From NCBI RefSeq assembly GCF_003719725.1, contig NZ_RIAX01000001.1, positions 124,001-188,000 of the forward strand: a DNA stretch of 64,000 bases, written 5' to 3'. The number at the start of each line of letters is the position of its first letter. Within the stretch, counting starts at the first letter, position 1. The notes under the pieces are model-generated. The model did no database searches. It was not told the origin of the DNA and was given only the letters and a program-made list of their open reading frames with translations. This DNA comes from Planococcus salinus. GTDB lineage: Bacteria > Bacillota > Bacilli > Bacillales_A > Planococcaceae. Positions 9,071 through 18,433 of the stretch are shown in pieces. Both the position numbers and the translations under genes were made by a program.

Positions 9071-9844
9071 ATGGAGTTTATCAGTTGGAGAAATGAAGAT
9101 GGTGTTGCGGTGGCAACCATCAACCGTCCGCCGGCAAATGCTTTGTCCCGTTCGCTGATTCTGGAAGTGAATGAGCTGCTGGACGAAGTGGAAAATGACC
9201 AGGAGGTACGCGCCATTGTTCTGCACGGCGAAGGAAAGTTCTTTTCCGCAGGAGCTGACATCAAAGAATTCACCGAGGTCTCTTCAGGAGAAGAATTTTC
9301 GCAATTATCTGCTAGTGGGCAAAAAATTTTTGAGCGGGTGGAAAGCTTCAAAAAGCCTGTCATAGCAGCAATCCATGGAGCTGCACTGGGCGGAGGACTG
9401 GAACTCGCAATGAGTTGTCATATGCGCTTTGTCACTGATAATGCTAAAATGGGATTACCGGAGCTTCAACTTGGCTTGATCCCCGGATTTGCAGGTACAC
9501 AGCGCTTGCCGAAATACGTCGGAGTAGCCAAAGCGGCTGAAATGATGTTGACCAGCGATCCGATTTCCGGAACGGAAGCGGTTCAATTCGGGTTGGCCAA
9601 TCGGGCATATCCGGAAGAAGAACTGCTGACGGCAACGCTTACAATTGCGAAGAAAATAGCCAAGAAAAGTCCGGTGTCAGTAAAAGCGGCAATTGACATG
9701 CTGCAGTATACGAAACATGCATCTTACCATGAAGGGGTCAAAGCGGAAGCGGCTTCTTTTGGCGAAGTTTTTGTCTCGGAAGATGCAAAAGAAGGTATAC
9801 AGGCCTTTTTGGAAAAACGGGAAGCACAATTTAAAGGGAAATAA
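9071..9844 (+). CDS. fadB: Enoyl-CoA hydratase
   Basis: Crotonase-fold enzyme that hydrates 2-enoyl-CoA in beta-oxidation, 257 residues. The oxyanion-hole segments are [12 protein letters not shown] (about 57-68) and [17 protein letters not shown] (about 100-116). The catalytic glutamate motif is [26 protein letters not shown] precedes ATG 9071. The order lcfA-fadR-fadB-etfB-etfA is the same as in B. subtilis. Confidence 0.93.
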   Translation: MEFISWRNEDGVAVATINRPPANALSRSLILEVNELLDEVENDQEVRAIVLHGEGKFFSAGADIKEFTEVSSGEEFSQLSASGQKIFERVESFKKPVIAAIHGAALGGGLELAMSCHMRFVTDNAKMGLPELQLGLIPGFAGTQRLPKYVGVAKAAEMMLTSDPISGTEAVQFGLANRAYPEEELLTATLTIAKKIAKKSPVSVKAAIDMLQYTKHASYHEGVKAEAASFGEVFVSEDAKEGIQAFLEKREAQFKGK

Positions 9845-9864
9845 TACTTGGGAGGTTTACGTTC

Positions 9865-10638
9865 ATGAACATTTATGTATTGGTGAAACGAACATTCGAC
9901 ACAGAAGAGAAGCTGGTTATTTCAGGCGGCAAAATCCAGGAAGACGGCGCGGAATTCATCATTAATCCATACGATGAATATGCCATCGAAGAAGCGATCA
10001 ATGTCCGTGATGCACACGGCGGCGAAGTGACAGTTGTTACAATTGGTGGCGAAGAGGCTGAAAAGCAGTTGCGCACGGCACTTGCCATGGGCGCTGACAA
10101 AGCGGTATTGATCAACACAGAAGATGATTTGGATGAAACGGACCAGTTTACTACTGCATACATACTGGCTGAATATTTGAAAGACAAAGATGCTGACCTG
10201 ATTCTCGGAGGCAATGTTGCCATCGACGGCGGTTCCGGCCAGGTAGGCCCGCGTGTTGCAGATCTTTTGGACATCAACTACGTGACAACCATCACCAGTC
10301 TGGAAATCGACGGGGACAAAGCGAAAATCGTCCGTGATATCGAAGGGGACGCCGAAGAGCTTGAAGCGTCATTGCCTTTATTGGTGACAGCACAGCAAGG
10401 CTTGAACGAGCCGCGTTACCCATCACTTCCGGGGATCATGAAAGCGAAGAAAAAGCCGCTGGAAGAATTGGAATTGGATGATATGGATATCGATGAAGAC
10501 GATGTAGAACCGAAAACGGAAACGATCGAAGTTTACTTGCCGCCTGCAAAAGAAGCTGGACGGATCCTTGAAGGCGAAGTGGCGGATCAGGTGTCTGAAC
10601 TTGTCAGCTTACTGCGCTCAGAAGCTAAAGTCATATAA
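9865..10638 (+). CDS. etfB: Electron transfer flavoprotein beta subunit
   Basis: Small ETF subunit (257 residues). With EtfA it takes electrons from acyl-CoA dehydrogenase and passes them to the quinone pool. It starts MNIYVLVKRTFDTEEKL, and has the conserved AMP-site region ILGGNVAIDGGSGQVGPRVADLL and the ETF beta signature VRDIEGDAEELEASLPLLVTAQQGLNEPRYPSLPGIMKAKKK. The ribosome site is GGGAGG. It is separated from etfA by a 194-bp intergenic repeat, unlike the tight spacing usual for this pair. Confidence 0.94.
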   Translation: MNIYVLVKRTFDTEEKLVISGGKIQEDGAEFIINPYDEYAIEEAINVRDAHGGEVTVVTIGGEEAEKQLRTALAMGADKAVLINTEDDLDETDQFTTAYILAEYLKDKDADLILGGNVAIDGGSGQVGPRVADLLDINYVTTITSLEIDGDKAKIVRDIEGDAEELEASLPLLVTAQQGLNEPRYPSLPGIMKAKKKPLEELELDDMDIDEDDVEPKTETIEVYLPPAKEAGRILEGEVADQVSELVSLLRSEAKVI

Positions 10639-10641
10639 GCA

Positions 10642-10790
10642 AAGAAAAGCGGAAGCGGCCGTTTCAGGTTTGACGGGCATAAGGCGGATCAGCGAAGCGG
10701 CGCTCTTTGCCGCACAGCTGAGCAGACTTATGACCCGAGAACCTGGCCGGTGGAGTCTGGACAGAGAAAAGCGGAAGCGGCCGTTTCGGC
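10642..10790 (+). repeat. Structured intergenic repeat between etfB and etfA
   Basis: A 22-bp direct repeat beginning GAAAAGCGGAAGCGGCCG flanks the element at 10644-10665 and 10766-10787. Inside, CAGGTT (10665-10670) pairs with AACCTG. The flanking CGGCC pairs with GGCCG. GGGCATAAG (10675-10683) pairs with CTTATGACCC with one bulge, so the whole folds into nested stems. The layout resembles a sequence I remember as very common between genes of Bacillaceae, for which I know no function. It would be transcribed inside the operon. Confidence 0.7.
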
Positions 10791-10832
10791 GGAAGCATAT
10801 TCATTCACATTAACTTAGGGGGTATACGTATT

Positions 10833-11807
10833 ATGTCGAAGAAAGTATTAGTATTGGGCGAAACACGCGAAGGCGCGTTGCGCAACGTATCATTTGAAGC
10901 AATTGCCGCTGCGAAGAAAGTGTCGGACGGCGGAGAAGTGGTCGGTGTCCTGATCGGCGATTCGGTTACGGATTTCGGCGCAGAATTGATCAATAATGGA
11001 GCAGATCGTGTGGTTGTGGTGGAACATCCACATTTGAAATCATATACTTCAGACGGATACGGCCAGGCATTTATGGCTGTTGTAGAAGAGGAAAATCCGG
11101 ACGGCATCGTTTTCGGCCACACAGCGGTCGGAAAGGACCTGTCTCCAAAAATCGCTTCAAAATTGAAGAGCGGTTTGATTTCTGATGTGACAGACATTGA
11201 TGGAGAAGGCGATGATGCAGTATTCATCCGTCCGATTTACTCCGGTAAGGCATTCGAAAAAGTGAAAATGAAAGACGGTCTTTTGTTCTTCACAATCCGA
11301 CCGAATAACATTACACCACTGGAACGCGAAGAGCGTTCAGGAGATGTCAGCTCTTTGTCTGTAGACATTACGAACCTGCGCACAATTGTTCAGAACGTAG
11401 TACGGAAATCAGCGGAAGGCGTTGATTTATCGGAAGCGAAAGTGATTGTGGCCGGCGGACGCGGTGTCAAGAGTTCAGAAGGATTTGAACCATTGCAGCA
11501 ATTGGCTGATCTGCTGGGCGGCGCAGTCGGTGCGTCCCGCGGAGCGTGTGATGCGGATTACTGCGATTACTCACTGCAAATCGGTCAGACTGGTAAAGTC
11601 GTAACACCTGATTTGTATATCGCTGCAGGAATTTCAGGAGCGATTCAGCATTTGGCGGGTATGTCCAATTCGAAAGTGATCGTTGCCATCAACAAAGACC
11701 CTGAAGCCAATATCTTCAAGGTGGCGGATTATGGGATTGTCGGCGACTTGTTCGAAGTCATTCCGTTGTTGACTGAGGAATTCAAGAAAGTAATGCAGAC
11801 CAACTAA
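10833..11807 (+). CDS. etfA: Electron transfer flavoprotein alpha subunit
   Basis: FAD-carrying ETF subunit of 324 residues. The N-terminal half begins MSKKVLVLGETREGALRNVS. The C-terminal FAD domain contains VIVAGGRGVKSSEGFEPLQQLADLLGGAVGASRGACDADY, then QIGQTGKVVTPDLYIAAGISGAIQHLAGM and INKDPEANIFKVADYGIVGDLFEVIP, which are the FAD-binding signatures. AGGGGG precedes ATG 10833. It is the last gene before the operon terminator. Confidence 0.95.
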   Translation: MSKKVLVLGETREGALRNVSFEAIAAAKKVSDGGEVVGVLIGDSVTDFGAELINNGADRVVVVEHPHLKSYTSDGYGQAFMAVVEEENPDGIVFGHTAVGKDLSPKIASKLKSGLISDVTDIDGEGDDAVFIRPIYSGKAFEKVKMKDGLLFFTIRPNNITPLEREERSGDVSSLSVDITNLRTIVQNVVRKSAEGVDLSEAKVIVAGGRGVKSSEGFEPLQQLADLLGGAVGASRGACDADYCDYSLQIGQTGKVVTPDLYIAAGISGAIQHLAGMSNSKVIVAINKDPEANIFKVADYGIVGDLFEVIPLLTEEFKKVMQTN

Positions 11808-11820
11808 GAAATGCCAAGTG

Positions 11821-11850
11821 GACGGCCGTCGGACAGACGGCCGTTTTCTT
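11821..11850 (+). terminator. Terminator of the beta-oxidation operon
   Basis: ACGGCCGTC pairs exactly with GACGGCCGT around GGACA, followed by TTTCTT. Confidence 0.88.
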
Positions 11851-11917
11851 CGTTTACACCCGGGGCAGTGAGGGTATTTGAATTACAGGCAGAAAATTAG
11901 CCCGCTCATTTGGTGCG

Positions 11918-11926
11918 TGCTATAAT
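11918..11926 (+). promoter_or_regulatory. Extended -10 promoter of trxA
   Basis: TGCTATAAT (TATAAT at 11921-11926) is an extended -10. The -35 region is weak (TTAGCC, 18 bp upstream). The trxA ribosome site follows about 30 bp downstream. Confidence 0.65.
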
Positions 11927-11966
11927 CAGTTTATAGTTTGTGTTTACCTATAAGGAGGAATTTTCA

Positions 11967-12281
11967 ATGGCAATTGTACACGGAACAGATCAAAACTTTT
12001 CACAGGAAGTTTCAGAAGGATTAGTACTGGTAGATTTTTGGGCTACTTGGTGTGGACCATGTAAAATGATCGCTCCTGTCCTGGAAGAATTGGACGCTGA
12101 AATGAGCGATAAAGTGAAAATCGTAAAAGTCGATGTTGACGAAAACCAGGAAACTGCAGGAAATTACGGCATCATGTCAATTCCAACACTCCTTTTGATG
12201 AAAGACGGAGAAACGGTGGACAAAGTAGTTGGCTTCAGACCAAAAGAAGCTTTGGCTGAATTGGTGAACCAGCACGCATAA
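11967..12281 (+). CDS. trxA: Thioredoxin
   Basis: General cytoplasmic disulfide reductase, 104 residues, the standard length. The active site is [14 protein letters not shown], and the cis-proline loop is [12 protein letters not shown] use ATG 11967, which has AAGGAGGA in front and gives the usual start [12 protein letters not shown] frame-extending ATG at 11940 precedes the ribosome site. It lies between etfA and uvrC, as in B. subtilis. Confidence 0.96.
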   Translation: MAIVHGTDQNFSQEVSEGLVLVDFWATWCGPCKMIAPVLEELDAEMSDKVKIVKVDVDENQETAGNYGIMSIPTLLLMKDGETVDKVVGFRPKEALAELVNQHA

Positions 12282-12286
12282 TTCTT

Positions 12287-12318
12287 AACCGGGTCCAGCG
12301 ATGGAACCCGGTTTTTTA
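12287..12318 (+). terminator. Terminator after trxA
   Basis: AACCGGGT pairs with ACCCGGTT (stem extended by CC/GG with a bulge), followed by TTTTTT. Confidence 0.85.
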
Positions 12319-12331
12319 ATAGGGTGAGCTT

Positions 12332-14125
12332 ATGACAAATGAATTGATCCAACATAAATTGGCCGTTCTTCCTGACCAGCCGGGTTGTTATTTGATGAAG
12401 GACCGGCAAGGCACAGTCATTTACGTCGGGAAGGCGAAAGTTTTGAAAAATCGTGTCCGTTCGTACTTTACAGGGAGCCACGATGCCAAAACGCAGCGCT
12501 TGGTCAATGAAATCGAAGACTTTGAGTACATCGTGACTTCATCGGACATTGAGGCACTGATCCTCGAATTGAACCTGATAAAAAAATACGATCCGAAATA
12601 CAACATTATGCTGAAAGATGACAAGTCCTATCCTTACTTGAAAATTACGGGAGAGCGTCATCCGAAGCTGATCACAACCAGGCAAGTGAAAAAAGACAAA
12701 GGAAAATACTTTGGTCCTTATCCGAATGCCCATGCTGCAAGTGAAACGAAGAAGTTACTCGATCGCTTGTATCCATTGCGGAAATGTCATACGATGCCGG
12801 ATCGCGCCTGCCTTTATTACCATATGGGGCAATGTTTGGCGCCGTGCATTAAGCCGGTCGAGCAGGAAACTTACCGGGAAATGATCGATGGCATCACGCG
12901 TTTCTTAAATGGCGGTTTCCGTGAAGTGAAACAGGAATTGGTGGAAAAGATGTCGGAGGCTGCTGAAAATCTGGAGTTTGAGCGGGCAAAAGAATACCGT
13001 GATCAGATTTCCCATATCGAAACGGTGATGGAAAAGCAGAAAATGACGATGAATGATTTCACCAACCGCGACGTTTTCGCCTATGCCGTTGATAAAGGCT
13101 GGATGTGTGTTCAGGTCTTTTTTGTGCGGCAAGGAAAATTAATTGAGCGGGATGTATCACTGTTTCCGCTTTACCGGGATCCACAGGAGGAGTTTCTCAC
13201 TTTTTTGGGGCAATTTTACGAAAAACCGAACAACGTCAAGCCGAATGAGATTTTATTGCCTGAAGGCGAAGACGCGGAGTTGATCAAAGACTGGCTGGGA
13301 ATCCGTGTACTGGTTCCGCAGCGGGGAAAGAAAAAAGATTTGGTGGCATTGGCAAAGAAAAACGCGGAAATCGCCATCAAAGAAAAATTTCAGCTGCTTG
13401 AACGGCAGGAAGAGCGGACGGTAGGTGCATGCCAGGAACTGGGAGAAGCGATGAATATTGAGACGCCATTGCGTATAGAGGCCTTTGATAACTCGCATAT
13501 CCAGGGAGCGGATGCGGTATCTGCCATGATTACGTTCGTCGACGGCAAGCCGTCGAAAAAAGATTACCGCAAATACAAGACGCGGAATGCTTCCAAACCG
13601 GACGACTACGCAGCGATGCGTGAAGTCATCCGGCGCCGCTATACCCGTGTGCTGAAAGATGGATTGCCATTGCCGGACCTCATCGTCATTGACGGCGGAA
13701 AAGGGCAGATGGAGTCGGCGCGTGAAATTCTGGAAGATGAGCTGGGCCTGTCGATTCCAATAGCGGGTCTTGCCAAAGACACAAAACACCAGACGTCCCA
13801 ATTGCTGTACGGAGATCCAGTGGAAGTGGTGCCGCTGAAACGGACAAGCGAAGCATTTTATCTGCTTCAGCGCATACAGGACGAAGTGCATCGATTTGTA
13901 ATCACATTCCACCGCCAATTGAGAGGCAAGAACTCGATCGTCTCGGTGCTGGATGAACTTGAAGGCGTCGGCCCCAAGCGGCGCCAGCAGCTGCTGAAAC
14001 ATTTTGGGTCGGTCAAGCGGATCAGAGAAGCGGATGTGGCACAGTTAAAAGAAGCGGGCATGCCGGAAAAATTAGCGGTCTCCATCCACCGCCATTTTGC
14101 ACAGGAAACATTGTCAACGGAATAA
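12332..14125 (+). CDS. uvrC: Excinuclease ABC subunit C
   Basis: Makes both incisions in nucleotide-excision repair after UvrAB damage recognition. The protein has 597 residues (B. subtilis about 598). The N-terminal GIY-YIG domain is [26 protein letters not shown] (residues about 17-42). The UVR domain for UvrB contact is about 196-230. The C-terminal RNase H-like endonuclease has [18 protein letters not shown] and [10 protein letters not shown], followed by tandem helix-hairpin-helix motifs ([21 protein letters not shown]). The ribosome site AGGGTGAG is moderate. Confidence 0.95.
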   Translation: MTNELIQHKLAVLPDQPGCYLMKDRQGTVIYVGKAKVLKNRVRSYFTGSHDAKTQRLVNEIEDFEYIVTSSDIEALILELNLIKKYDPKYNIMLKDDKSYPYLKITGERHPKLITTRQVKKDKGKYFGPYPNAHAASETKKLLDRLYPLRKCHTMPDRACLYYHMGQCLAPCIKPVEQETYREMIDGITRFLNGGFREVKQELVEKMSEAAENLEFERAKEYRDQISHIETVMEKQKMTMNDFTNRDVFAYAVDKGWMCVQVFFVRQGKLIERDVSLFPLYRDPQEEFLTFLGQFYEKPNNVKPNEILLPEGEDAELIKDWLGIRVLVPQRGKKKDLVALAKKNAEIAIKEKFQLLERQEERTVGACQELGEAMNIETPLRIEAFDNSHIQGADAVSAMITFVDGKPSKKDYRKYKTRNASKPDDYAAMREVIRRRYTRVLKDGLPLPDLIVIDGGKGQMESAREILEDELGLSIPIAGLAKDTKHQTSQLLYGDPVEVVPLKRTSEAFYLLQRIQDEVHRFVITFHRQLRGKNSIVSVLDELEGVGPKRRQQLLKHFGSVKRIREADVAQLKEAGMPEKLAVSIHRHFAQETLSTE

Positions 14126-14139
14126 GTTCATGTTATTGT
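14111..14139 (+). promoter_or_regulatory. Promoter of the lysine riboswitch/lysC transcript
   Basis: TTGTCA (14111-14116), a 17-bp spacer and TATTGT (14134-14139) preceded by TGT as an extended -10. The -35 lies inside the end of uvrC. Transcription would begin just before the aptamer. Confidence 0.6.
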
Positions 14140-14159
14140 AGAAGAATAATTGAATCACT

Positions 14160-14404
14160 TGGAAAAGTGATGATAGAGGCGCGAACGTCAATAGTAGCCA
14201 TTCGGAGATTTGCAGAATCTGTGAGGAATGGGGAAAGGGGCGGTCGCCGAAGTGTGCAAAGGCTGCAGCCGAGCATGCTGGTTCTGCATTTAAGAAGTGC
14301 AGGGCTGTCAGAGTAATTCTCTGGAGGGCTATCTCACATGGACGTTTTTCGTACATGAGGAAGAGGTAGTTTGCTGCAGTTGCGGCGGGCTGCCTCTTTT
14401 TGTG
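14160..14404 (+). ncRNA. Lysine riboswitch (L box) with terminator
   Basis: The aptamer occupies about 14163-14338. The closing stem is GTGATGATAG against GGCTATCTCAC. The conserved core AGAGGCGCGAAC, AGTA, GGGGAAAGG, GTCGCCGAAG, TGCTGG, GGGCTGTCA and CTCTGGAGGGCTATC appear in the canonical order. A terminator stem (GAGGTAG with CTGCCTC, then five T) is at about 14362-14403. When lysine is bound the terminator should form and shut off lysC. A further hairpin CACATA/TATGTG (14451-14464) lies just before the lysC ribosome site. Together these fill the 350-bp gap between uvrC and lysC. Confidence 0.96.
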
Positions 14405-14475
14405 TTTGGCACCAGCGCTTTTGGCGCTTTTGCTGGATACATTGAGAGCCACATAACTATGTGGGAGTGGATAAT

Positions 14476-15687
14476 ATGGAAACAGTAGTCATGAAATTTG
14501 GAGGAACATCTGTTGCAACTCCGGAAAAAATTATCGGTGTTGCCGAACGGGCGATCAGTGAAAAAGAAAAAGGCAACCGGGTGGTGATTGTGGTCTCGGC
14601 GATGGGAAAAACGACGGACACGCTTCAGGCGCTGGCTGATGAGATAACTGCCAATCCTTCGAAACGGGAAATGGATATGCTGCTGGCAACCGGTGAGCAA
14701 GTGACAATTTCCCTGTTGGCGATGGCTTTTAAAACGCTGGGACACGAAGCTTTGTCTTTTACCGGATGGCAGGCAGGGATTGAAACTGAATCTGTGCCGC
14801 GCAACGCCCGTATCGAGCACATTCATACAGAACGGCTTGAACAGGCGCTTTCGGAAGGGTTTTTCTGTGTGGTTGCCGGGTTCCAGGGAGTTGACAGAGC
14901 CGGCAATATCACGACGCTCGGACGGGGCGGTTCCGATACGACGGCGGTTGCGCTGGCTGCTGCCTTGAATGCCCGCAAATGTGATATTTACACAGATGTC
15001 GATGGGGTATATACATCAGATCCGCGCTATGTGAACGGCGCACGCAAGCTGGAACAGATTTCCTATGATGAGATGCTGGAACTGGCGAATCTGGGAGCCG
15101 GCGTATTGCATCCGCGTGCTGTGGAATTTGCAAAAAATAACAACGTCCCATTGTCCGTAAGAGCAAGTTATTCGGATGAAGCGGGAACAATCATTCAAGA
15201 GGTGGTCACTGTGGAGAAAAATCTAATTGTCAGAGGCGTTGCATTTGAACCGGGGATCGCGCGTGTGACGGTGACGTACAAAAAACCGTTCAACGGATCG
15301 CTTGCGAACATTTTCACAAAACTGGCAGAGCATCATATTGACGTAGATATCATTGTCCAAAGCATTACCAACGATTTTCCGCCATCGGTGTCATTTTCCA
15401 TCAAGCAGGATCACATGGACGAGGTGAAACGGGTGCTGGATACATATCAATCCGACATCGGTTTTGTGTCGACTGATTTTGAAGTCGGTTTGTCGAAAGT
15501 ATCCATTGTCGGCTCCGGAATGGTCTCGAACCCGGGGGTTGCGGCGCAGATGTTCGATATTCTGCGACGGCAGGATATTCCTGTTAAGATGGTCAGCACC
15601 TCGGAGATCAAAGTTTCTGTTGTGGTGCCGGAAAACGACATGCATAAATCGGCCAATGCCCTGCATGAAGAATATGGGTTGGAGTAA
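14476..15687 (+). CDS. lysC: Lysine-sensitive aspartokinase II (alpha and beta products)
   Basis: Phosphorylates aspartate, the first step to lysine, diaminopimelate, threonine and methionine. There are 403 residues from ATG 14476 (MKFGGTSV follows at residue 6); GGGAG lies 8 bases upstream. The kinase domain is about 1-240 (VVSAMGKTTD, LGRGGSDTTAVALAAAL, YTDVDGVYTSDPR). Two ACT domains form the regulatory part, about 260-403. GTG at codon 246 has its own ribosome site and should give the separate beta subunit known in B. subtilis. Expression is under the lysine riboswitch. Confidence 0.95.
   Translation: METVVMKFGGTSVATPEKIIGVAERAISEKEKGNRVVIVVSAMGKTTDTLQALADEITANPSKREMDMLLATGEQVTISLLAMAFKTLGHEALSFTGWQAGIETESVPRNARIEHIHTERLEQALSEGFFCVVAGFQGVDRAGNITTLGRGGSDTTAVALAAALNARKCDIYTDVDGVYTSDPRYVNGARKLEQISYDEMLELANLGAGVLHPRAVEFAKNNNVPLSVRASYSDEAGTIIQEVVTVEKNLIVRGVAFEPGIARVTVTYKKPFNGSLANIFTKLAEHHIDVDIIVQSITNDFPPSVSFSIKQDHMDEVKRVLDTYQSDIGFVSTDFEVGLSKVSIVGSGMVSNPGVAAQMFDILRRQDIPVKMVSTSEIKVSVVVPENDMHKSANALHEEYGLE
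15198..15213 (+). promoter_or_regulatory. Internal ribosome site and GTG start for the aspartokinase beta subunit
   Basis: AAGAGGTGG (15197-15205) lies five bases before GTG 15211, codon 246 of lysC. B. subtilis aspartokinase II makes its beta subunit from an in-frame start at the same codon number, with the same following residues (NLIVRG). The product would be 158 residues of ACT domains. Confidence 0.75.
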
Positions 15688-15702
15688 TGTCCAGGAAAGT
15701 CA

Positions 15703-15732
15703 CAGATCCGGTTTCTGACCGGGTCTGTTTTT
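15703..15732 (+). terminator. Terminator after lysC
   Basis: CAGATCCGG pairs with CCGGGTCTG (one T-G pair), followed by a T run. The rest of the 324-bp gap to sdhC (about 15733-15873) is AT-rich and I see nothing definite in it. Confidence 0.85.
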
Positions 15733-15873
15733 ATTCTCGAAAAATGAACGACAACACTGCTGTATGGAAATGGATGATATACAAGTATCGCTTCCGCTGT
15801 TTTCAGTAGAAAGAAATCCACTTTCAATATAATAAAATAACTGAAAGAATCTTTTTAAAAAGCGAGAGTTGCC

Positions 15874-15902
15874 TTGACGCTCCTCATGGCGGGGAGTACA
15901 AT
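15874..15902 (+). promoter_or_regulatory. Sigma-A promoter of the sdhCAB operon
   Basis: TTGACG (15874-15879), a 17-bp spacer and TACAAT (15897-15902). A leader of about 100 bases precedes the sdhC start. I see no terminator or cre site in the leader. Confidence 0.8.
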
Positions 15903-16011
15903 AAATATGTCATATTAATGTATCATGATGATAAGTGCAGTGATGAAAGCTTTCGTAACATATCGTTCGCTTTTTTTATTGCCGATTTATTGGGCTGAGG
16001 GGGGTAAAATT

Positions 16012-16620
16012 TTGGAAAACCGTGAATTTTTATTGCGCAGACTGCATTCTTTGCTCGGAATTATCCCGATCGGAATCTTTTTGACGCAACACTTAATCGT
16101 CAACCATTTTGCTACGCAAGGGGTAGAAGCTTTCAATAATGCTTCTCATTTCATGGCGAATCTGCCATTCGTTATTTTCCTGGAGATTTTCGTTATTTAT
16201 TTACCATTAATGTATCATGCGTTTTATGGTTTATACATAGCTTTCACGACGAAAAACAATCCGGGACATTACAGTTATATGCGTAACATCTTGTTTGTCG
16301 CTCAGCGTTACACAGGGATTTTCCTTGTGATCTTTATCGCATGGCACGTGTTTGAAACACGGTTCCAGGTAGCGATCGGAGCTGCAGAAGCCAACTTCAA
16401 TATGATGGCCAACATTTTGGACAATCCATGGATGCTGGCATTCTATATTGCGGGAGTTTTGGCGGCGACATTCCATTTGGCGAACGGGCTATGGTCTTTC
16501 CTTGTGACTTGGGGAATTACACAGTCTGAAAAGTCGCAGCGCTACACAACTTATTTCACGCTTCTAGTGTTTATTGTACTATCGATTATTGGTATCAGAG
16601 CATTGTTCGCGTTCATCTAA
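16012..16620 (+). CDS. sdhC: Succinate dehydrogenase cytochrome b558 subunit
   Basis: Di-haem membrane anchor of complex II, which passes electrons to menaquinone. TTG 16012 with GAGGGGGG upstream gives 202 residues, exactly the B. subtilis length, and the family start NREFLLRRLHSLLGIIPIGIF. An upstream in-frame ATG (15925) would add 29 residues and lacks a ribosome site. Five hydrophobic helices carry histidines suited to haem ligation (for example QHLIVNHF, MYHAFYG, WHVFETR and ATFHLANG). sdhA follows. Confidence 0.93.
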   Translation: MENREFLLRRLHSLLGIIPIGIFLTQHLIVNHFATQGVEAFNNASHFMANLPFVIFLEIFVIYLPLMYHAFYGLYIAFTTKNNPGHYSYMRNILFVAQRYTGIFLVIFIAWHVFETRFQVAIGAAEANFNMMANILDNPWMLAFYIAGVLAATFHLANGLWSFLVTWGITQSEKSQRYTTYFTLLVFIVLSIIGIRALFAFI

Positions 16621-16666
16621 GAACGCTTCCATTTACTGGTGAACTAAAAGAGGAGTGAGTACCACA

Positions 16667-18415
16667 ATGGCGAAAGGCAAACTTATAATTGTCGGAGGCG
16701 GACTTGCCGGCTTGATGGCAGCTGTTAAAGCTGCAGAAGCAGGCTCGCCGGTCGACTTATTTTCCATCGTTCCCGTAAAACGGTCCCATTCAGTTTGTGC
16801 GCAAGGCGGGATCAATGGAGCGGTGAATACGAAAGGTGAAGGGGATTCCCCTGCAATTCACCTGGACGACACCGTTTATGGCGGTGACTTTCTGGCAAAC
16901 CAGCGTCCGGTTAAAAAAATGACAGACGCTGCTCCAGAAATTATCCGACTGCTTGACCGCATGGGCGTTATGTTCAACCGTACGCCGGAAGGTTTGTTGG
17001 ATTTCCGCCGTTTCGGGGGCACCATGCATCACAGAACGGCATTTGCCGGTGCTACGACTGGTCAGCAATTGCTTTACGCTCTTGATGAGCAGGTTCGCCG
17101 CCATGAAGTGAACGGACTTGTAACCAAATACGAAGGCTGGGAATTTATCGGCTTAGTACTTGATGAAGACGGCGTGGGCAGAGGTATCACAGCCCAAAAC
17201 ATGACAACATCAGAAATCGAAGCATTCCGCGGGGATGCAGTGATCATGGCGACAGGCGGTCCCGGAATCATTTTCGGAAAATCGACAAACTCTGTCATCA
17301 ACACAGGATCCGCAGCTTCGATCGCTTATCAGCAAGGCGTCTACTATGCCAACGGTGAGTTTATCCAAATTCACCCGACAGCAATTCCGGGAGACGATAA
17401 ACTGCGTTTGATGTCAGAATCGGCCCGTGGGGAAGGTGGACGTATTTGGACTTACAAAGACGGCAAGCCTTGGTATTTCCTGGAAGAAAAATATCCGGCA
17501 TACGGTAACCTGGTTCCGCGCGATATTGCAACGCGCGAAATTTTTGATGTCTGTGTCAACCAAAAACTCGGCATCAACGGTGAAAACATGGTGTATTTGG
17601 ATCTGTCCCATAAAGATCCGAAAGAACTGGACATCAAACTTGGCGGGATCATCGAAATCTATGAGAAATTCACTGGAGACGACCCACGCAAAGTACCGAT
17701 GAAGATTTTCCCGGCTGTCCATTATTCAATGGGCGGATTATGGGTCGATGACGACCAGATGACCAATATCCCAGGCGTTTTCGCTGCCGGGGAATGTGAT
17801 TATTCTCAGCACGGTGCGAACCGTCTTGGAGCAAACTCTTTGCTGTCAGCCATTTATGGCGGTATGGTCGCTGGACCAAATGCCCTTAAATACATCAACG
17901 GTCTGGAAAAGCTGGCGGAGGATCTTCCTTCGGACATTTTTGACAGACACGTGGCGGACGAAAAACGCAAATGGGAAGAAATCCTTGCGTTGGATGGCAC
18001 AGAAAACGCCTACGTCCTGCACAAAGAACTTGGTGAATGGATGACGGATAATGTCACTGTTGTCCGCTATAACGATAAACTGAAAGCGACTGATGAGAAA
18101 ATTCAGGAGTTGCTGGAACGTTTCAACCACATCAGCATGACGGATACACAGCTTTGGAGCAACCAAGGCGCTATGTTTACACGTCAATTGAAAAATATGC
18201 TACATTTGGCTAGAGCGATTACACTTGGTGCGTTAAACCGCAACGAGAGCCGTGGCGCTCATTACAAACCGGATTTCCCGGAACGTAATGACGAAGAATT
18301 CCTTAAGACGACAATGGCAAAATTCAATGGATACGATGCACCAATCTTCCATTACGAAGAAGTCGACACGTCACTGATTCCGCCACGTAAACGTGATTAC
18401 TCAGCGAAAGCCTAA
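16667..18415 (+). CDS. sdhA: Succinate dehydrogenase flavoprotein subunit
   Basis: Catalytic subunit of complex II, with covalent FAD; 582 residues from ATG 16667 behind AAGAGGAG. The N-terminal dinucleotide fold is IIVGGGLAGLMAAVKAAEAG. The flavinylation motif is KRSHSVCAQGGINGA with the conserved histidine. Substrate residues include FIQIHPTAIPG and the catalytic arginine region MSESARGEGGRIW. HYSMGGLWVD and GECDYSQHGANRLGANSLLSAIYGG are FAD-domain signatures. It is the middle gene of sdhCAB. Confidence 0.97.
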   Translation: MAKGKLIIVGGGLAGLMAAVKAAEAGSPVDLFSIVPVKRSHSVCAQGGINGAVNTKGEGDSPAIHLDDTVYGGDFLANQRPVKKMTDAAPEIIRLLDRMGVMFNRTPEGLLDFRRFGGTMHHRTAFAGATTGQQLLYALDEQVRRHEVNGLVTKYEGWEFIGLVLDEDGVGRGITAQNMTTSEIEAFRGDAVIMATGGPGIIFGKSTNSVINTGSAASIAYQQGVYYANGEFIQIHPTAIPGDDKLRLMSESARGEGGRIWTYKDGKPWYFLEEKYPAYGNLVPRDIATREIFDVCVNQKLGINGENMVYLDLSHKDPKELDIKLGGIIEIYEKFTGDDPRKVPMKIFPAVHYSMGGLWVDDDQMTNIPGVFAAGECDYSQHGANRLGANSLLSAIYGGMVAGPNALKYINGLEKLAEDLPSDIFDRHVADEKRKWEEILALDGTENAYVLHKELGEWMTDNVTVVRYNDKLKATDEKIQELLERFNHISMTDTQLWSNQGAMFTRQLKNMLHLARAITLGALNRNESRGAHYKPDFPERNDEEFLKTTMAKFNGYDAPIFHYEEVDTSLIPPRKRDYSAKA

Positions 18416-18433
18416 GAAAGGAGCTAATTTACC

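Noticed and set aside
13253-14002. 249-codon minus-strand frame
   Set aside because: Antisense to the UvrC C-terminal half. It has no family likeness and no ribosome site.
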